A stretch of 64,000 nt of DNA from Halorussus halophilus (GCF_008831545.1 NZ_CP044523.1:2666001-2730000); one strand, 5' to 3'. Positions 25,552 to 34,426 are shown, numbered from the stretch's first letter. Notes: generated by a model from the letters alone, not told the origin. Program-made: numbers and translations.

Positions 25552-26467
25552 TGTCTGTCCCATGGGCTTCCAGCTGTAAAGGCCTGCTACTGATTGGCAC
25601 GCGTTCTCGTCCACCGTTCGCGGACGCATCATCTCTCGGCCCCGTATTCGGTACATGGTCCACCCCGGCCCAACCAGTGGGTTCACCGATACGGGATCCG
25701 ACGTCGGTACCAGCACCCGTTCTATTCAGCAGTCCGCTCCTCGCAGAATCACAGACGCTCGTACTCATCGCGTGAAATTGCGAGGGCGCGTTCCACGTTG
25801 TGAACAACGCATTTGATGACGAGCTCACGGAACTGCTTCCACCAGCGTCGTGACCGGACGAAGGCACCGTACTTGCGTTTGAGCCGAGAGTTTACCGTCT
25901 CATTCTGACTACGCTGCCCGTAGAGATTGGCGTCGATCCGAGCGTTCCACGCCTTGTGGAGCGACGAAAACGTGCGGTGTGTAATGAGCGGACGAACATC
26001 CTGCTCGTGGGCAAGCGTTCGAATCTTCTGGTCGTCGTACCCTTTATCTCCGAGGAGAACAACTACTTCGTCGGTATTTCGCTTGATGAGCGACGGTGCG
26101 ATTTGCGAGTCGTGTTTCCGTGTCGTCGTCACGTGTACGTCGATAATCGCGTTCGCTCTCGTGTCTACGAGAAGCGTGACTTTCAACTGCTGAATCGTCA
26201 ATTTCGTTCGCTTCGTGTAGTGTGTTGAGGCATGACTGCGGTCGAACCCGGAGGCGTCGATCCCGACGATACCGTTGGTCGGGAGAAGCGTAACGGAGAG
26301 GTTGAGGAGAACCCGCCAGACAGCCATATTGAGCCGGTTGAACGCGTTACACAACGTCGAAGGAGAGGGGAGTTCTTCAAGATCGATGGCACGTCGAATC
26401 CGAGGCATCTCGATGAGTTCGTCGAGAAGCATCCGATACGTCGTGTTCTTCCGGACTTTGAGGCAGA

Positions 26468-27900
26468 GTGAACTACCCCGGCCTACTCAGCCGTGACGGC
26501 GGCTTCGTTGAGGCCGGGGCTTCCCTTCCTCTCGGTCGGGCTTCCTGCTTCAACGACGGCGCTTGCAGACACCGACTCCCGATGAGTCGCGTCCACAGCG
26601 GCACCGGTCTCCAGCAGGCGTTGTACTTCGGGCTGTCCCAGCCCTAGCTTCCGCAATCCGCGTTCCAGCACGTTGAGTGCGGCGTTCCAGTCACGCTCCA
26701 GTAGAAAGCCACAGGATGGGCAACTGTGTTCCCGCACCCAGAGCGGCTTGTCGGTCTTCACGCCGCACTCATGGCACTGTTTCGTCGTGTTCTCCGGGTC
26801 GACCTGTTTGACGTGACACCCGTGCAGGTCGGCTTTGTACTGCAAGAGCGTGATGAATTGCCGCCAGGCGGCATCCTGCTTGTTTCGGGCGTTCTGGCTA
26901 TCCTCGAGCAGCGGCTTCACGTCCAAATCCTCGACGAAGACGGCGTCGTACTCGGTAACCAGCCATGTCGTGAGCTTGTGCTGGAAGTCCAGGACTTTCC
27001 GCCGGATTCGGCGCTTGATGGACGCGACCCGGCGGCGTTGTTCCTCCCAGTTCTCGCTGCCCTGCTCGCGCCGCGACAGGGTTCGCTGCGCTTTCCGTAG
27101 GTGTCCGTACTCGGCTTCCACGTCCAGTTTCCCGACGGAGAGGCCGTCGCTCGTGTGAATGTAGTTGAGAATGCCGAGGTCGACGCCCACACACTCACCT
27201 GCTTCCAACTCGTCAATCGGCGGCTTCTCCGGCAGGTCGGCGTCGTCGACTTCGAGGGCGAAGGAGACGAACCACTCGCCGGTGTATTCGTGCTTGACCG
27301 TCACCTCTTTGATCACTGCTTCGTCGGGAATGTCGCGGTGGTAGCGGATCGGGATGTCGCCAATTTTCGTGAGCCACAACGTAGCCGTCTGGCCACTCGT
27401 GTTTTTGAGTTCGAAGCCAGACTGCGAATACGTCATACTGCGGTACTCTCGTGGCGGCTTCCATCGCAACTTCCCGACGTTGTACCCGGCGGCTTTCCGG
27501 TCAGAAAGGTTGCCGAGGTTGTCGTAGAACCGCGTGACGGTGCGTTGGAGGGCCTTCGAGTGAACCTCGCTGAACACTGGGAACCGGTCCTTCCACTCGG
27601 TCAACCGCTTATGGTGCTTGTACGCGCTGCCGATCGTGTCAGTGTCACTGGGCAGGTTCTCGTATTCGTAGCGGGTGTGGTTGTAGGCCTGACGATGGAT
27701 GTCGATGTGGCGGGTGAGTGCCGCCGCTACCTCCTCGTTCGGACGGGCGCGGAAGCGGTGCGTGTATTCCATCGCCGTGCCGTGATTAGGTGGTCGGTAG
27801 AAACATAATTGTTTGCACGAGGGACGGCGCTGTATCCCCTCCCTACTCGCTCACCGACGGTTCGCTCGTTGAGGAAGGGACCTTAGCGCCTACTTTTCAG
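26468..27900 (-). mobile_element. Lone-tnpB IS200/IS605-type element inserted in a transposase gene
   Basis: Boundaries are set by the interrupted IS5-type transposase, whose frame is restored exactly when 1433 bp are removed. On the minus strand the left flank ends CGTTTTAC and the element's right end is GGTAGTTCAC. That fits the IS605 rule of insertion 3' of a short fixed target with no target duplication. The element carries only tnpB. Confidence 0.8.
26483..27772 (-). CDS. tnpB: TnpB-like RNA-guided nuclease
   Basis: 429 residues. RuvC-like residues are present in GVDLGILNYIHTS, VFVEDLDVKPLL and RDWNAALNVLERG, and the zinc ribbon is intact (CHECG, CPSCG). The N-terminal domain starts MEYTHRFRARPNEE. 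This lineage differs from the other two TnpB proteins in the window: it has longer loops and a C-terminal extension past GLRKLGLGQPEVQRL. It is the only gene of the element at 26468-27900, and its guide RNA would be expected at the right end around 26468-26600. Confidence 0.9.
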   Translation of the reverse strand: MEYTHRFRARPNEEVAAALTRHIDIHRQAYNHTRYEYENLPSDTDTIGSAYKHHKRLTEWKDRFPVFSEVHSKALQRTVTRFYDNLGNLSDRKAAGYNVGKLRWKPPREYRSMTYSQSGFELKNTSGQTATLWLTKIGDIPIRYHRDIPDEAVIKEVTVKHEYTGEWFVSFALEVDDADLPEKPPIDELEAGECVGVDLGILNYIHTSDGLSVGKLDVEAEYGHLRKAQRTLSRREQGSENWEEQRRRVASIKRRIRRKVLDFQHKLTTWLVTEYDAVFVEDLDVKPLLEDSQNARNKQDAAWRQFITLLQYKADLHGCHVKQVDPENTTKQCHECGVKTDKPLWVREHSCPSCGFLLERDWNAALNVLERGLRKLGLGQPEVQRLLETGAAVDATHRESVSASAVVEAGSPTERKGSPGLNEAAVTAE

Positions 27901-28067
27901 GTAAAACGATGTGTTGGTGGAGTGTGTACCGTCGTTTCGAGAACTTCGAAGCGTATCGAGCGGTTGTTCGACGAGCAAAGTGATACGCCTGCTCAATGAA
28001 CCGGAGCAACCGAGACTTCGGGAGGGCCTGCATTCGGTCAAACTACTGCTCGGTCCTGTAACTCTCT

Positions 28068-28085
28068 GAGGATTTCAACAGAGCC
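28068..28085 (-). repeat. Terminal inverted repeat of the IS5-type element
   Basis: On the minus strand it reads GGCTCTGTTGAAATCCTC and lies 35 bp before the transposase start codon at 28033. It marks the outer edge of the element. The first bases also supply the stop codon of the lipoprotein gene at 28075-28482. Confidence 0.75.
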
Positions 28086-28482
28086 ATTCTTTATTATAGA
28101 CGCGCTTATCAAGATACGCATTCTCTTCGCAGGTAGATTCGTCTGCTTTGGGGATGATACTCGTTGGGAACTTAGAACACGAAAGTGTAATCTGGACTTC
28201 TGTTTGACCAGTCTCAACGGACATATTCCCTACGAACTTGCGACAAACAACGGTGTCGTCTTTCGAACGACCAACAATTGTGACGTTGTGGAAGCCACGT
28301 CCTGTATTATCTCGTGCCCTGACAGTGGTCTCCACAAGCCACTTTGCTCCTTTCTTGGTCACTTGGACATCTGTAAAGTCAATTGTGCGACTTTCGGGGA
28401 AGTCGCCTTGACATCCACTAAGCAGAACTATCGAAGACGACGTGCAGATTCGGAGCGTCTGTCGCCTTGATATTCTCTTCAT
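28075..28482 (-). CDS. Lipoprotein, 3' end replaced by IS sequence
   Basis: A lipobox (SSSIVLLSGC) ends the signal peptide; an RR-like KRISRRQTLRI also fits Tat export. The ~110-residue mature domain is beta-rich (IDFTDVQVTKKGAKWLVETT; FHNVTIVGRSKDDTVV). The last codons, KEWLC-stop, lie in the IS5-type terminal repeat, with the TGA coming from GGCTCTGTTGA. The native C-terminus is therefore missing and the protein may be a shortened, still translated product. It resembles in layout the lipoproteins at 20849-21813 but shares little sequence. Confidence 0.65.
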   Translation of the reverse strand: MKRISRRQTLRICTSSSIVLLSGCQGDFPESRTIDFTDVQVTKKGAKWLVETTVRARDNTGRGFHNVTIVGRSKDDTVVCRKFVGNMSVETGQTEVQITLSCSKFPTSIIPKADESTCEENAYLDKRVYNKEWLC

Positions 28483-28727
28483 TGGTAATTCCTATAGATA
28501 GAATATATTTGAGTTCTTATATTGGTTGGTGAGGCGGGAGAAAGGACGGTGACTCCAGCGGTGATGGCTCTCGACTGGAGGGAGAGCATAACTGCAGATC
28601 CTTCCTATGAGGGGACCATATGATATGTCGGGAGAAACCGAGAGAGGCATACAGAAGACAGAATTCGAGCTTCGTGCTTCTCGAAGTTTGGGGGACTCTG
28701 CGAACAGTTCGTCCGACTCATATTGAG

Positions 28728-29984
28728 TTAACTGACACCACTGACACCGACCCACTGGTACTTCCCGTTCCGGCCAGCTATCACAGTACAATAATCCGCT
28801 ACAGTAAGCCGATACAGATCCCCTTCAGCCCGTACGCTCTGAACGTGCTTCGTAGAGTTGAACCCATCCTTGGTCGTTCGAACATAGATCTGCCATACTC
28901 CCCGGCGCCGAGAATACCGTGGTTTGATTCCGAGTTCGAGACACAGCCGAAGTACGTCGTTTGCAAGCTGTGTGCTTGCGGTATAGTACGTCTGGCGGTC
29001 GTTCCCATCCCCGCAGAGTAGAACGTCGAGAAGCAGTCGTTGTTGGTCTTCGTGAAGATCCCAGACGAACTGTGGAAGCCGTTTGTTGTGACTGCCACGT
29101 CCACAGAGGGCTTCGAACAGGCGACCGAATACCTTCGAACTGAACCCCGAATAACTCTCGTTACTGTAGCTGAGTAGTCCCATGCGCTCCAGTAGGTCTC
29201 GGATAGACTGGCGATATCGGTCGTCGTTCTGTGCGAGTTTGACTTGTGCGGTGTCACTGCTCTTCGACCAGTGCACAGACCCCTCGGTGACGAACCAGCC
29301 GAGGAACTGGATGAAGTCATCCCCATCGAAGCGATAGGGTCGTCGATGATGGTTCGGGCCGTGGCGTATCGTCACGTCCTCTGCGATAGCTTCGATCTCG
29401 GTCTGGTACTGTTTGAACGTCTCCGCGTCGAAGTGATAGCCAGTGTGACCGTTGTTCCGAACTGGTTCGCAGCCGTCTGGGAGGGCTGCTCGTACCGTAT
29501 GTCCGTGCTCCTCGAAGGAGGCGGAAATCTCGTAGTCGTCTACGAAGTCTGTGATGTCCACCGTATCGAGACGACGACCGGGGCGTCGTCGCCAGTCGTT
29601 GATGAACTTGTAGTAGGCTCGTTCGTGGAGGCTGTCAGCCCGCTTGAATCGCACCTCAGTATTTGCTTTCGTACAGTAGGGGATACGATGGTCTGGTGCT
29701 ACTCGAAGGTCTGCGCGCTTCGTTTCGAGTGCGACGAGTTCGCCGTCGAATGGGACGCGCTCTATCTTCGTGACCAGCTTCAGTTTGATGAGTTTCGTTG
29801 TCGGGTCAAGCGCGTACACGAGTGTTCCAACGGTGAGGTCACCCACTCCGACTGGACCCTCCGCCGTGAAGATATTCGTATCTGCGCTGAATCCACCGTT
29901 CGAAAGGTTGAGAGCCTCAGGTCCTGATTCAGGGAAGGGAGGGTTCGTTCTAACTAACTCGACTTGTTCTGTGTTGGATTCCAT
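28728..29984 (-). CDS. Freestanding Hint / LAGLIDADG homing-endonuclease-like protein
   Basis: The N-terminal ~90 residues are intein-like: ADTNIFTAEGPVGVGDL (block A), and RVAPDHRIPY (block B-like). Then two LAGLIDADG-type helices appear, FIQFLGWFVTEGS and RLLLDVLLCGDGND. Last is a block F-like strand LYRLTVADYCTVIAGRNG. The residue preceding FSADT is Gly where inteins have Cys1, and there is no terminal His-Asn, so protein splicing looks lost. No extein flanks it. Proteins of this kind are presumed mobile endonucleases. The ATG at 29984 is preferred to the GTG at 29993. Confidence 0.75.
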   Translation of the reverse strand: MESNTEQVELVRTNPPFPESGPEALNLSNGGFSADTNIFTAEGPVGVGDLTVGTLVYALDPTTKLIKLKLVTKIERVPFDGELVALETKRADLRVAPDHRIPYCTKANTEVRFKRADSLHERAYYKFINDWRRRPGRRLDTVDITDFVDDYEISASFEEHGHTVRAALPDGCEPVRNNGHTGYHFDAETFKQYQTEIEAIAEDVTIRHGPNHHRRPYRFDGDDFIQFLGWFVTEGSVHWSKSSDTAQVKLAQNDDRYRQSIRDLLERMGLLSYSNESYSGFSSKVFGRLFEALCGRGSHNKRLPQFVWDLHEDQQRLLLDVLLCGDGNDRQTYYTASTQLANDVLRLCLELGIKPRYSRRRGVWQIYVRTTKDGFNSTKHVQSVRAEGDLYRLTVADYCTVIAGRNGKYQWVGVSGVS

Positions 29985-29985
29985 G

Positions 29986-30008
29986 CGGCCCACCCCTGGG
30001 TGGCCGCA
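29986..30008 (-). promoter_or_regulatory. Leader palindrome (possible family member g)
   Basis: On the minus strand a TATA-like TTTATATT (30009-30016) is followed by GCGGCC-ACCCAGGGG-TGGGCCGC and then directly by the ATG of the Hint/LAGLIDADG gene. The GGGGTG core and the T-rich block ahead of the stem resemble the leader hairpins at 46-57 kb, although the distance to the start codon is shorter. It could be a repressor site or 5' UTR hairpin. Confidence 0.45.
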
Positions 30009-30018
30009 ATATAAATGA

Positions 30019-30082
30019 GGTAGCTCTGTCGAGATGCTCTAACGATGACACTTTGTAGGCAGCGTGCTGAAAAGAGAGCGCG
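30019..30082 (+). repeat. Diverged solo IS5-type left end (copy S3)
   Basis: Starts with TAGCTCTGTCGAGATGCTC and has GTGCTGAAAAGAGAGCGCG about 50 bp on. This is the same order as copies S1, S2 and the true element end. It is the most diverged copy. It lies 35 bp upstream of the Hint/LAGLIDADG gene start, on the opposite strand. Confidence 0.35.
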
Positions 30083-30102
30083 TATCTTGCAGACGCTTTC
30101 GA

Positions 30103-30708
30103 TTACGCCTTCGCTTTATCGAATGCCCATAGTGCCATATCGATCTCCCGTGAGGAGAGTCCCCTTTCCGCAGCGAGTTCCCGAATGTGAGTTATATAAT
30201 ATTCATATGTCTCTGCTTTCGTGAGGTACGTCCGAAAGTGCTCCAAAAATTCGGCATATGTAGTGTATTCTTCAGGGGTTGCTATCTCGGGTTTCGCAGC
30301 TGCAAGCCCTCGAAATGCGCGATAGTCAATAATTGCGTGTTCGGTCGGGCGACCTACTGTAAGTACGGTTGAGGCAAGTGGAACCCCAACCCCCAAGAGT
30401 CGAGTTAAACTCTCAATTGCTTCGAGATCATCAGATGCCTGTAGGGCAACCCGGCTTCGTCGTTCTACCTCAGACGTTTCGTTCTGGGTTATATTTGAGT
30501 CGTTTCTCTTCCCCTGAAGCTTCCATTGGCTGATTTTCTGCAACTCAGTAACTGAGATTTCCTCGCGGGACTGAATCGCTGCTGATATTGAACCAAATAG
30601 CGGATCGGCGTCTTTCCTCCAACGGCCAGATTCATCTAAGTACTCAATCGGCTTGTCCTCCCACTGCTCCTCGAATTCGTTCACCCATTTTGGAAAATCG
30701 ATTCCCAT
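30103..30708 (-). CDS. Hypothetical protein with helix-hairpin-helix-like segment
   Basis: 201 residues. The segment LTRLLGVGVPLASTVLTVGR followed by TEHAIIDYRAFRGLA looks like the HhH plus aspartate of DNA-glycosylase folds (an LxGVGxxxAS turn and a following Asp). The C-terminal EIDMALWAFDKAK is also seen in uncharacterised relatives of that fold. No iron-sulfur cysteines are present. It may act on or bind DNA, but this is inference from motif shape. The start at 30708 (MGIDFPKWV) is preferred over one seven codons upstream. Low GC suggests horizontal origin. Confidence 0.55.
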   Translation of the reverse strand: MGIDFPKWVNEFEEQWEDKPIEYLDESGRWRKDADPLFGSISAAIQSREEISVTELQKISQWKLQGKRNDSNITQNETSEVERRSRVALQASDDLEAIESLTRLLGVGVPLASTVLTVGRPTEHAIIDYRAFRGLAAAKPEIATPEEYTTYAEFLEHFRTYLTKAETYEYYITHIRELAAERGLSSREIDMALWAFDKAKA

Positions 30709-30945
30709 GAGATACCCTACTATTCTCAATGACTAAGTAGCGGGGATGTACTGAGTACATCCACTGTATTGGTCAATTATCTGCTGACAGAGGTCGGACA
30801 GTCGGCGAATTCGTGGTTGGATACAAAACACGGATTCGGTAGGACACCCCTTTTGCGGAGTCAAGGAGAGTGTGAACTACAATTGGGGAGTTATCACCCA
30901 CAGGCGAAAACTATGTGTCAGTAACCAGTCGCCTAATCTACCGCT

Positions 30946-31329
30946 CTACTGACTCGTATCTTGGTCCGCTTCGTGGAGCAGAACGATAGCACAGCCGGTC
31001 AGCGCCACGTTCTTGCAGAAATTAATCTTATTGTTGTTCCGTTCGGCGCCTTCCATCTCCCAGAGGCTGTGGATGACGGGAGTGGTACTCAGGAAGAACA
31101 CTACCAGCGCACCCGCCGAGGCCCGGGGGTACCTCCAGGCTAGGATCCCAAGGTTCGCGACCAGCAACATCCCGGTAGCGAACGGGACCGCGACCTCGGG
31201 GATTGGAACGCCACTCTCCCGGGCAATCTCGACACGCTTCTCGTTGCTGCGGAAGCCGTCGACCGCCATATACAGCAGTGTTCCCGCGAAGAGGAACCGC
31301 CCGAGTCTAGACGGCGCCGCCCCGCTCAT
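30946..31329 (-). CDS. DoxX-like four-helix membrane protein
   Basis: 127 residues with four predicted membrane helices (FLFAGTLLYMAVDGF; VAVPFATGMLLVANLGILAW; AGALVVFFLSTTPVIHSL; VALTGCAIVLLHEAD), the layout of the DoxX/DoxD superfamily. NNKINFCKNVALTGC before the last helix is a common family feature. The start overlaps the stop of the BNR-repeat gene by 4 bp (31326-31329), so it is the second gene of that operon. Role in the catabolic cluster unknown; relatives associate with membrane redox steps. Confidence 0.75.
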   Translation of the reverse strand: MSGAAPSRLGRFLFAGTLLYMAVDGFRSNEKRVEIARESGVPIPEVAVPFATGMLLVANLGILAWRYPRASAGALVVFFLSTTPVIHSLWEMEGAERNNNKINFCKNVALTGCAIVLLHEADQDTSQ

Positions 31330-32372
31330 GGCTCCAGCGATTTAATGCGGCTGACGTTTGAGGCGACATGACCGACGGTCTCGTATTCGCCGTTGTCGGT
31401 TCGCTTGGCGACGCGTCCTTCCACGTCGTCACGGGTATCCGGAACGTCGAACAGGCCAGACCCACAGAGGACCTCTCCGTCGTGGATCGTCCAGGTCTCG
31501 ACGACCTCGTGGGGCTCGCCGGGGTAGGAAGCCCGCTCCCAGTCGCGGCCGAAGTTCGTCGACTCGAACAGCGCGCTCTCATGTTCGTCATTGACCCAGG
31601 CCGGTGGGGCCTCCTCGCCACCGGAAAAGATGACCGTCCCGTCGTGAATGAACACTCGGCGGATGTACGAGAAGTCGTTGCCGCGGTCGACCCTCTCCCA
31701 AGAGTCCCCACCGTCGACCGTTCGCCAGAGGCCTCCTTCCCCAACTGCGTGACCCATCCCGAGGTTTTCCAGGTTGTGGTCAAGGTACCCTGTCGTCGCC
31801 AACCAAACGTCCTCTGAGATAGGCAGAACCTGATGGATGTCGTCGACGATGGTGTCCCGACGGTCCGTCCAGGTCTGGCCACCGTCGTGACTGATATGGA
31901 TGCCACCTGCCTCGACGCCGGCGATCAGGTCATCCGGCCGTCCTGGGATCTGCTCCAAGGCTCTGAGCCGGGCGTAGTGAGGATCGATTGGAGACTCCCA
32001 GTGGCCACGGGAGGGCAGCTCACGGAAGCCCTTCAATTCGGCCCAGGTCTCGCCGTCGTCGACCGATCGGTAGATGTAGGGATCATTCGTCCCCGCGTAC
32101 CAAGCCTCCGGGGTCACGAGAATCGACCACACCTCGCTTTGACCGGCGTGCCAGAAGCGGTCGCCCAGCGGAACGCCCAGGTCAGTCCAGGACTTTCCGT
32201 CGGTCGACCGATAGGCACCCTCCGAGGACGCCACGAAGACGCCCTCAGCAGCGTCGAAGGTCTTCACCGCGGTCACCACGCCACAGTCCAGCACTTGCTC
32301 GGGTTCCCCCTTCTCGAAGGGAACCGAGTCGACATGGAATAGGCCGTCGTCGGTTCCGATGAGCAACGACAT
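31326..32372 (-). CDS. BNR/sialidase-like beta-propeller protein
   Basis: 348 residues from MSLLIGTDDGLFHVD. It has repeated S-x-D-x-G-x-x-W Asp-box units (RSTDGKSWTDL, RSVDDGETWAEL, ISHDGGQTWTDR, RTVDGGDSWERV, STNFGRDWERA), the mark of BNR/VPS10-type propellers. No signal peptide is present, so it acts in the cytoplasm, unlike most sialidases. It is divergent from the TatD-like gene and precedes the DoxX-like gene. It may be a lyase or hydrolase on the substrate of this cluster, or a scaffold. The shared GGTAAAAC promoter motif links it to the TetR regulator. Confidence 0.75.
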   Translation of the reverse strand: MSLLIGTDDGLFHVDSVPFEKGEPEQVLDCGVVTAVKTFDAAEGVFVASSEGAYRSTDGKSWTDLGVPLGDRFWHAGQSEVWSILVTPEAWYAGTNDPYIYRSVDDGETWAELKGFRELPSRGHWESPIDPHYARLRALEQIPGRPDDLIAGVEAGGIHISHDGGQTWTDRRDTIVDDIHQVLPISEDVWLATTGYLDHNLENLGMGHAVGEGGLWRTVDGGDSWERVDRGNDFSYIRRVFIHDGTVIFSGGEEAPPAWVNDEHESALFESTNFGRDWERASYPGEPHEVVETWTIHDGEVLCGSGLFDVPDTRDDVEGRVAKRTDNGEYETVGHVASNVSRIKSLEP

Positions 32373-32401
32373 ACGTGAGATGTGTTTTCGATACACAATA
32401 A

Positions 32402-32410
32402 GGTTTTACC
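32402..32410 (-). promoter_or_regulatory. Possible TetR-box upstream of the BNR gene
   Basis: On the minus strand this reads GGTAAAACC, 30 bp upstream of the BNR gene start. The same octamer GGTAAAAC appears in the operator next to the TetR gene (35866-35873). Similarity over 8 bp only, so it could be chance. Confidence 0.3.
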
Positions 32411-32501
32411 AAGCTGTAAACGATAAGTGGACGCCGGCCGAAGCGAGGGTTGACAGCGACGAGGCCGGAAACCTAGCCTATCCCGGAGCGCAGATGGACC
32501 C

Positions 32502-33509
32502 ATGGATCCGAACTCGACCTATCCAACCGCACGACCGACGGACGCATCGTATCTCCAAGAAGAGTCGGACCTACCGACTGACCTGCTGAACCTTCCTTGG
32601 ATCGACGGGCACAACCACGCTCAGACCCTCTCGTGGGACGACCGCGAGCGCTACGCCCTCTCCGGCTGTGCCGGGATGGTGATGGTAGCCTCGGGCTATC
32701 ACTGGACGCCCTACAAACCCGTCCAGGCCGCGGACGTGCGGTTCCTCTGGGACGATGCCATCAACCGCCGGGCGGCCATCGAGCGCAACCACTTCTTCCA
32801 GGCTCGCCTGGGACTAGGGGTCCATACCGGTGTCCGCATCGAGAACCCCGACGATCTGCTGGAGGCGATGCACGAGTACTTGGCCCTCGAAGAGGTCGTT
32901 GCCGTCGGCGAGACTGGCGTCACGCCGAGCCAGCACGTCGCCACCTGGGACTTGGGCGAACAGCGCGCTGTCGTCGGCGCACAGATGGAACTGGCTGCCG
33001 ACCACGATCTGCCGGTCATACTCCACACGCCAAACACCGGAACCGAGTCCAAGCGCGAGTACCGCGAAGACGTTGAGACACCGGGCTACGAGAAGAACTA
33101 CGGACTGGGAACTGACCCGGTCATCGACGCGGAGAACCCCGCGCTAGAAGCGGTGAAGATCGACATAGCCGAGGCTCGAGATGCGGGTCTGGCCGACGAG
33201 CAGGTGGTTGCCTCCCACGCGGACTCCAACAACACCAAATACCTGATGGAGGAGACCGACGCCTACCTGAGTTACACGATTGGCCACTCCTGGCTGGTCG
33301 GGGTCGACGCCGCGGACGTCGCCAACGCCATCGACGAGTATGGTCCCGAACGGATCATGGTCGACACCGACTGCGCGAACGTTCTGCGGACCGACCCCTA
33401 CGCCCTCAAGCGGGCCCTCCTCGAACTCTACCGGTACGGCATCGAACCTGACGCGATCCGCCAAGTAGTCTGGGAGAACCCGAAAACAGTCTACGGTTTC
33501 GACGGGTAG
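32502..33509 (+). CDS. TatD-like metal-dependent hydrolase
   Basis: 335 residues of amidohydrolase-like TIM barrel. Metal ligands are in order: DGHNHAQ, Glu in AVGETGV, His in VILHTPN, His in VASHADS and Asp in MVDTDCAN. TatD relatives are nucleases or small-molecule hydrolases. Here the catabolic neighbours (amidohydrolase, FAH-family enzyme) favour a metabolic hydrolase. It is convergent with the FAH-family gene (30 bp apart) and divergent from the BNR gene. Confidence 0.8.
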   Translation: MDPNSTYPTARPTDASYLQEESDLPTDLLNLPWIDGHNHAQTLSWDDRERYALSGCAGMVMVASGYHWTPYKPVQAADVRFLWDDAINRRAAIERNHFFQARLGLGVHTGVRIENPDDLLEAMHEYLALEEVVAVGETGVTPSQHVATWDLGEQRAVVGAQMELAADHDLPVILHTPNTGTESKREYREDVETPGYEKNYGLGTDPVIDAENPALEAVKIDIAEARDAGLADEQVVASHADSNNTKYLMEETDAYLSYTIGHSWLVGVDAADVANAIDEYGPERIMVDTDCANVLRTDPYALKRALLELYRYGIEPDAIRQVVWENPKTVYGFDG

Positions 33510-33538
33510 GCGGCCGGATTAGGACCGCCAACCGTGAA

Positions 33539-34426
33539 TCAGTCGAAGGCGCAGTCGTTCGTAATCTCACCCAACTCCTCGACGCCAATGGTGACCTCGT
33601 CGCCCTCCTCAAGCAGTACTGGCGGGTCGCGGTAGACGCCCACGCCCGGCGGTGTCCCGGTGAAGATGAGGTCACCGGGTTCTAGGGTGAACGCCTGGCT
33701 ACAGAACGATACCAGTTCGCCGATGTCAAAGATGAGGTGCTCCGTCGAGGAATCCTGGAGGCGCTCGCCGTTGACCTCCGCGTAGATGTCCAAGTCGTGT
33801 GGGTCTTCGACCTCGTCAATCGAGACCAGTTCGGGCCCGGTGGGGGCGAAGCCGTCTAAGCTCTTGCCGCGAACCCACTGGCCGTCGCCGTGCTGGAGGT
33901 CCCTGGCGGAGACATCGTTGCCGACCATGAAGCCAGCCACGTGGTCCATTGCTTCACTCTCCTCAACGCGTCGGGCCTGTTCCCCGACGACGGCGACTAA
34001 CTCTGCCTCGTAGTCAACCTTTTCAGTCAGGCTAGGGTCCCATTCGATGGTATCCTCAGGGCCGGCGACCGTTGTCGGGAACTTCGAGAACAAGACCGGA
34101 GTGTCCGGAATTTCGTTGTCACCTTCCTCAGCGTGGTCGCGGTAGTTCAGCCCGACACAGACCACCTTCCGTGGGTTCGTGACCGGAGCGTGACGAGAAA
34201 CGTCGCCGGCGTCGTAGATTCCTACGCCCGTCTCCTCGGCGTAGGCGACCGCGAGGTCGGCTTTCTCACGCCAGGCGTACGAGGCCAGGAGATCAGTCAT
34301 CGAGTCGGGGAGACCCAGGCCTGACGCTTGGCCGGCTTCGGGAAGGCTCACAATCGTGTCGTCGTCGGTCCGGACGCCCGTCCAGGGAGCTGAATCGTCT
34401 GTGGTAGTGTAGGTTCCAAGTCTCAT
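33539..34426 (-). CDS. Fumarylacetoacetate hydrolase-family enzyme
   Basis: 295 residues with the family core: VCVGLNYRDHAEE, VLFSKFPTTVAGP, the metal-binding Glu pair near KVDYEAELVAVVG, GNDVSARDLQ, and the closing GDLIFTGTPPGVG. FAH-type enzymes split or decarboxylate beta-diketone intermediates, often in aromatic or heterocycle catabolism, using Mg2+. It follows the amidohydrolase by 33 bp, which indicates an operon driven from the TetR-controlled promoter. Substrate unknown. Confidence 0.85.
   Translation of the reverse strand: MRLGTYTTTDDSAPWTGVRTDDDTIVSLPEAGQASGLGLPDSMTDLLASYAWREKADLAVAYAEETGVGIYDAGDVSRHAPVTNPRKVVCVGLNYRDHAEEGDNEIPDTPVLFSKFPTTVAGPEDTIEWDPSLTEKVDYEAELVAVVGEQARRVEESEAMDHVAGFMVGNDVSARDLQHGDGQWVRGKSLDGFAPTGPELVSIDEVEDPHDLDIYAEVNGERLQDSSTEHLIFDIGELVSFCSQAFTLEPGDLIFTGTPPGVGVYRDPPVLLEEGDEVTIGVEELGEITNDCAFD

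Larger units (their letters stand above)
25749..28033 (-). pseudogene. IS5-type DDE transposase split by a TnpB element
   Basis: The gene is in two pieces. The 5' part (28033-27901) encodes MQALPKSRLLRFIEQAYHF through LHQHIVL; the 3' part (26467-25749) resumes with LCLKVRKNTTYRMLLDELIE. Removing 26468-27900 restores one frame of 284 codons. The catalytic residues are intact: Asp in GIDASGFDRS, Asp in LLGDKGYDD and Glu in SQNETVNSRLKRKYGAF. The intact transposase would cut and paste an IS5-type element. Its right side (toward 25749) lacks a recognisable terminal repeat, so the element is also truncated there. Confidence 0.85.

Noticed and set aside
25552-25716. N-terminal extension of the HTH-10 regulator
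   Set aside because: No family similarity upstream of MVTEATF; sequence looks like degraded DNA.
31307-31906. Minus-strand frame within the BNR gene
   Set aside because: Ser/Thr/Arg-rich shadow in another frame of the BNR-repeat gene.
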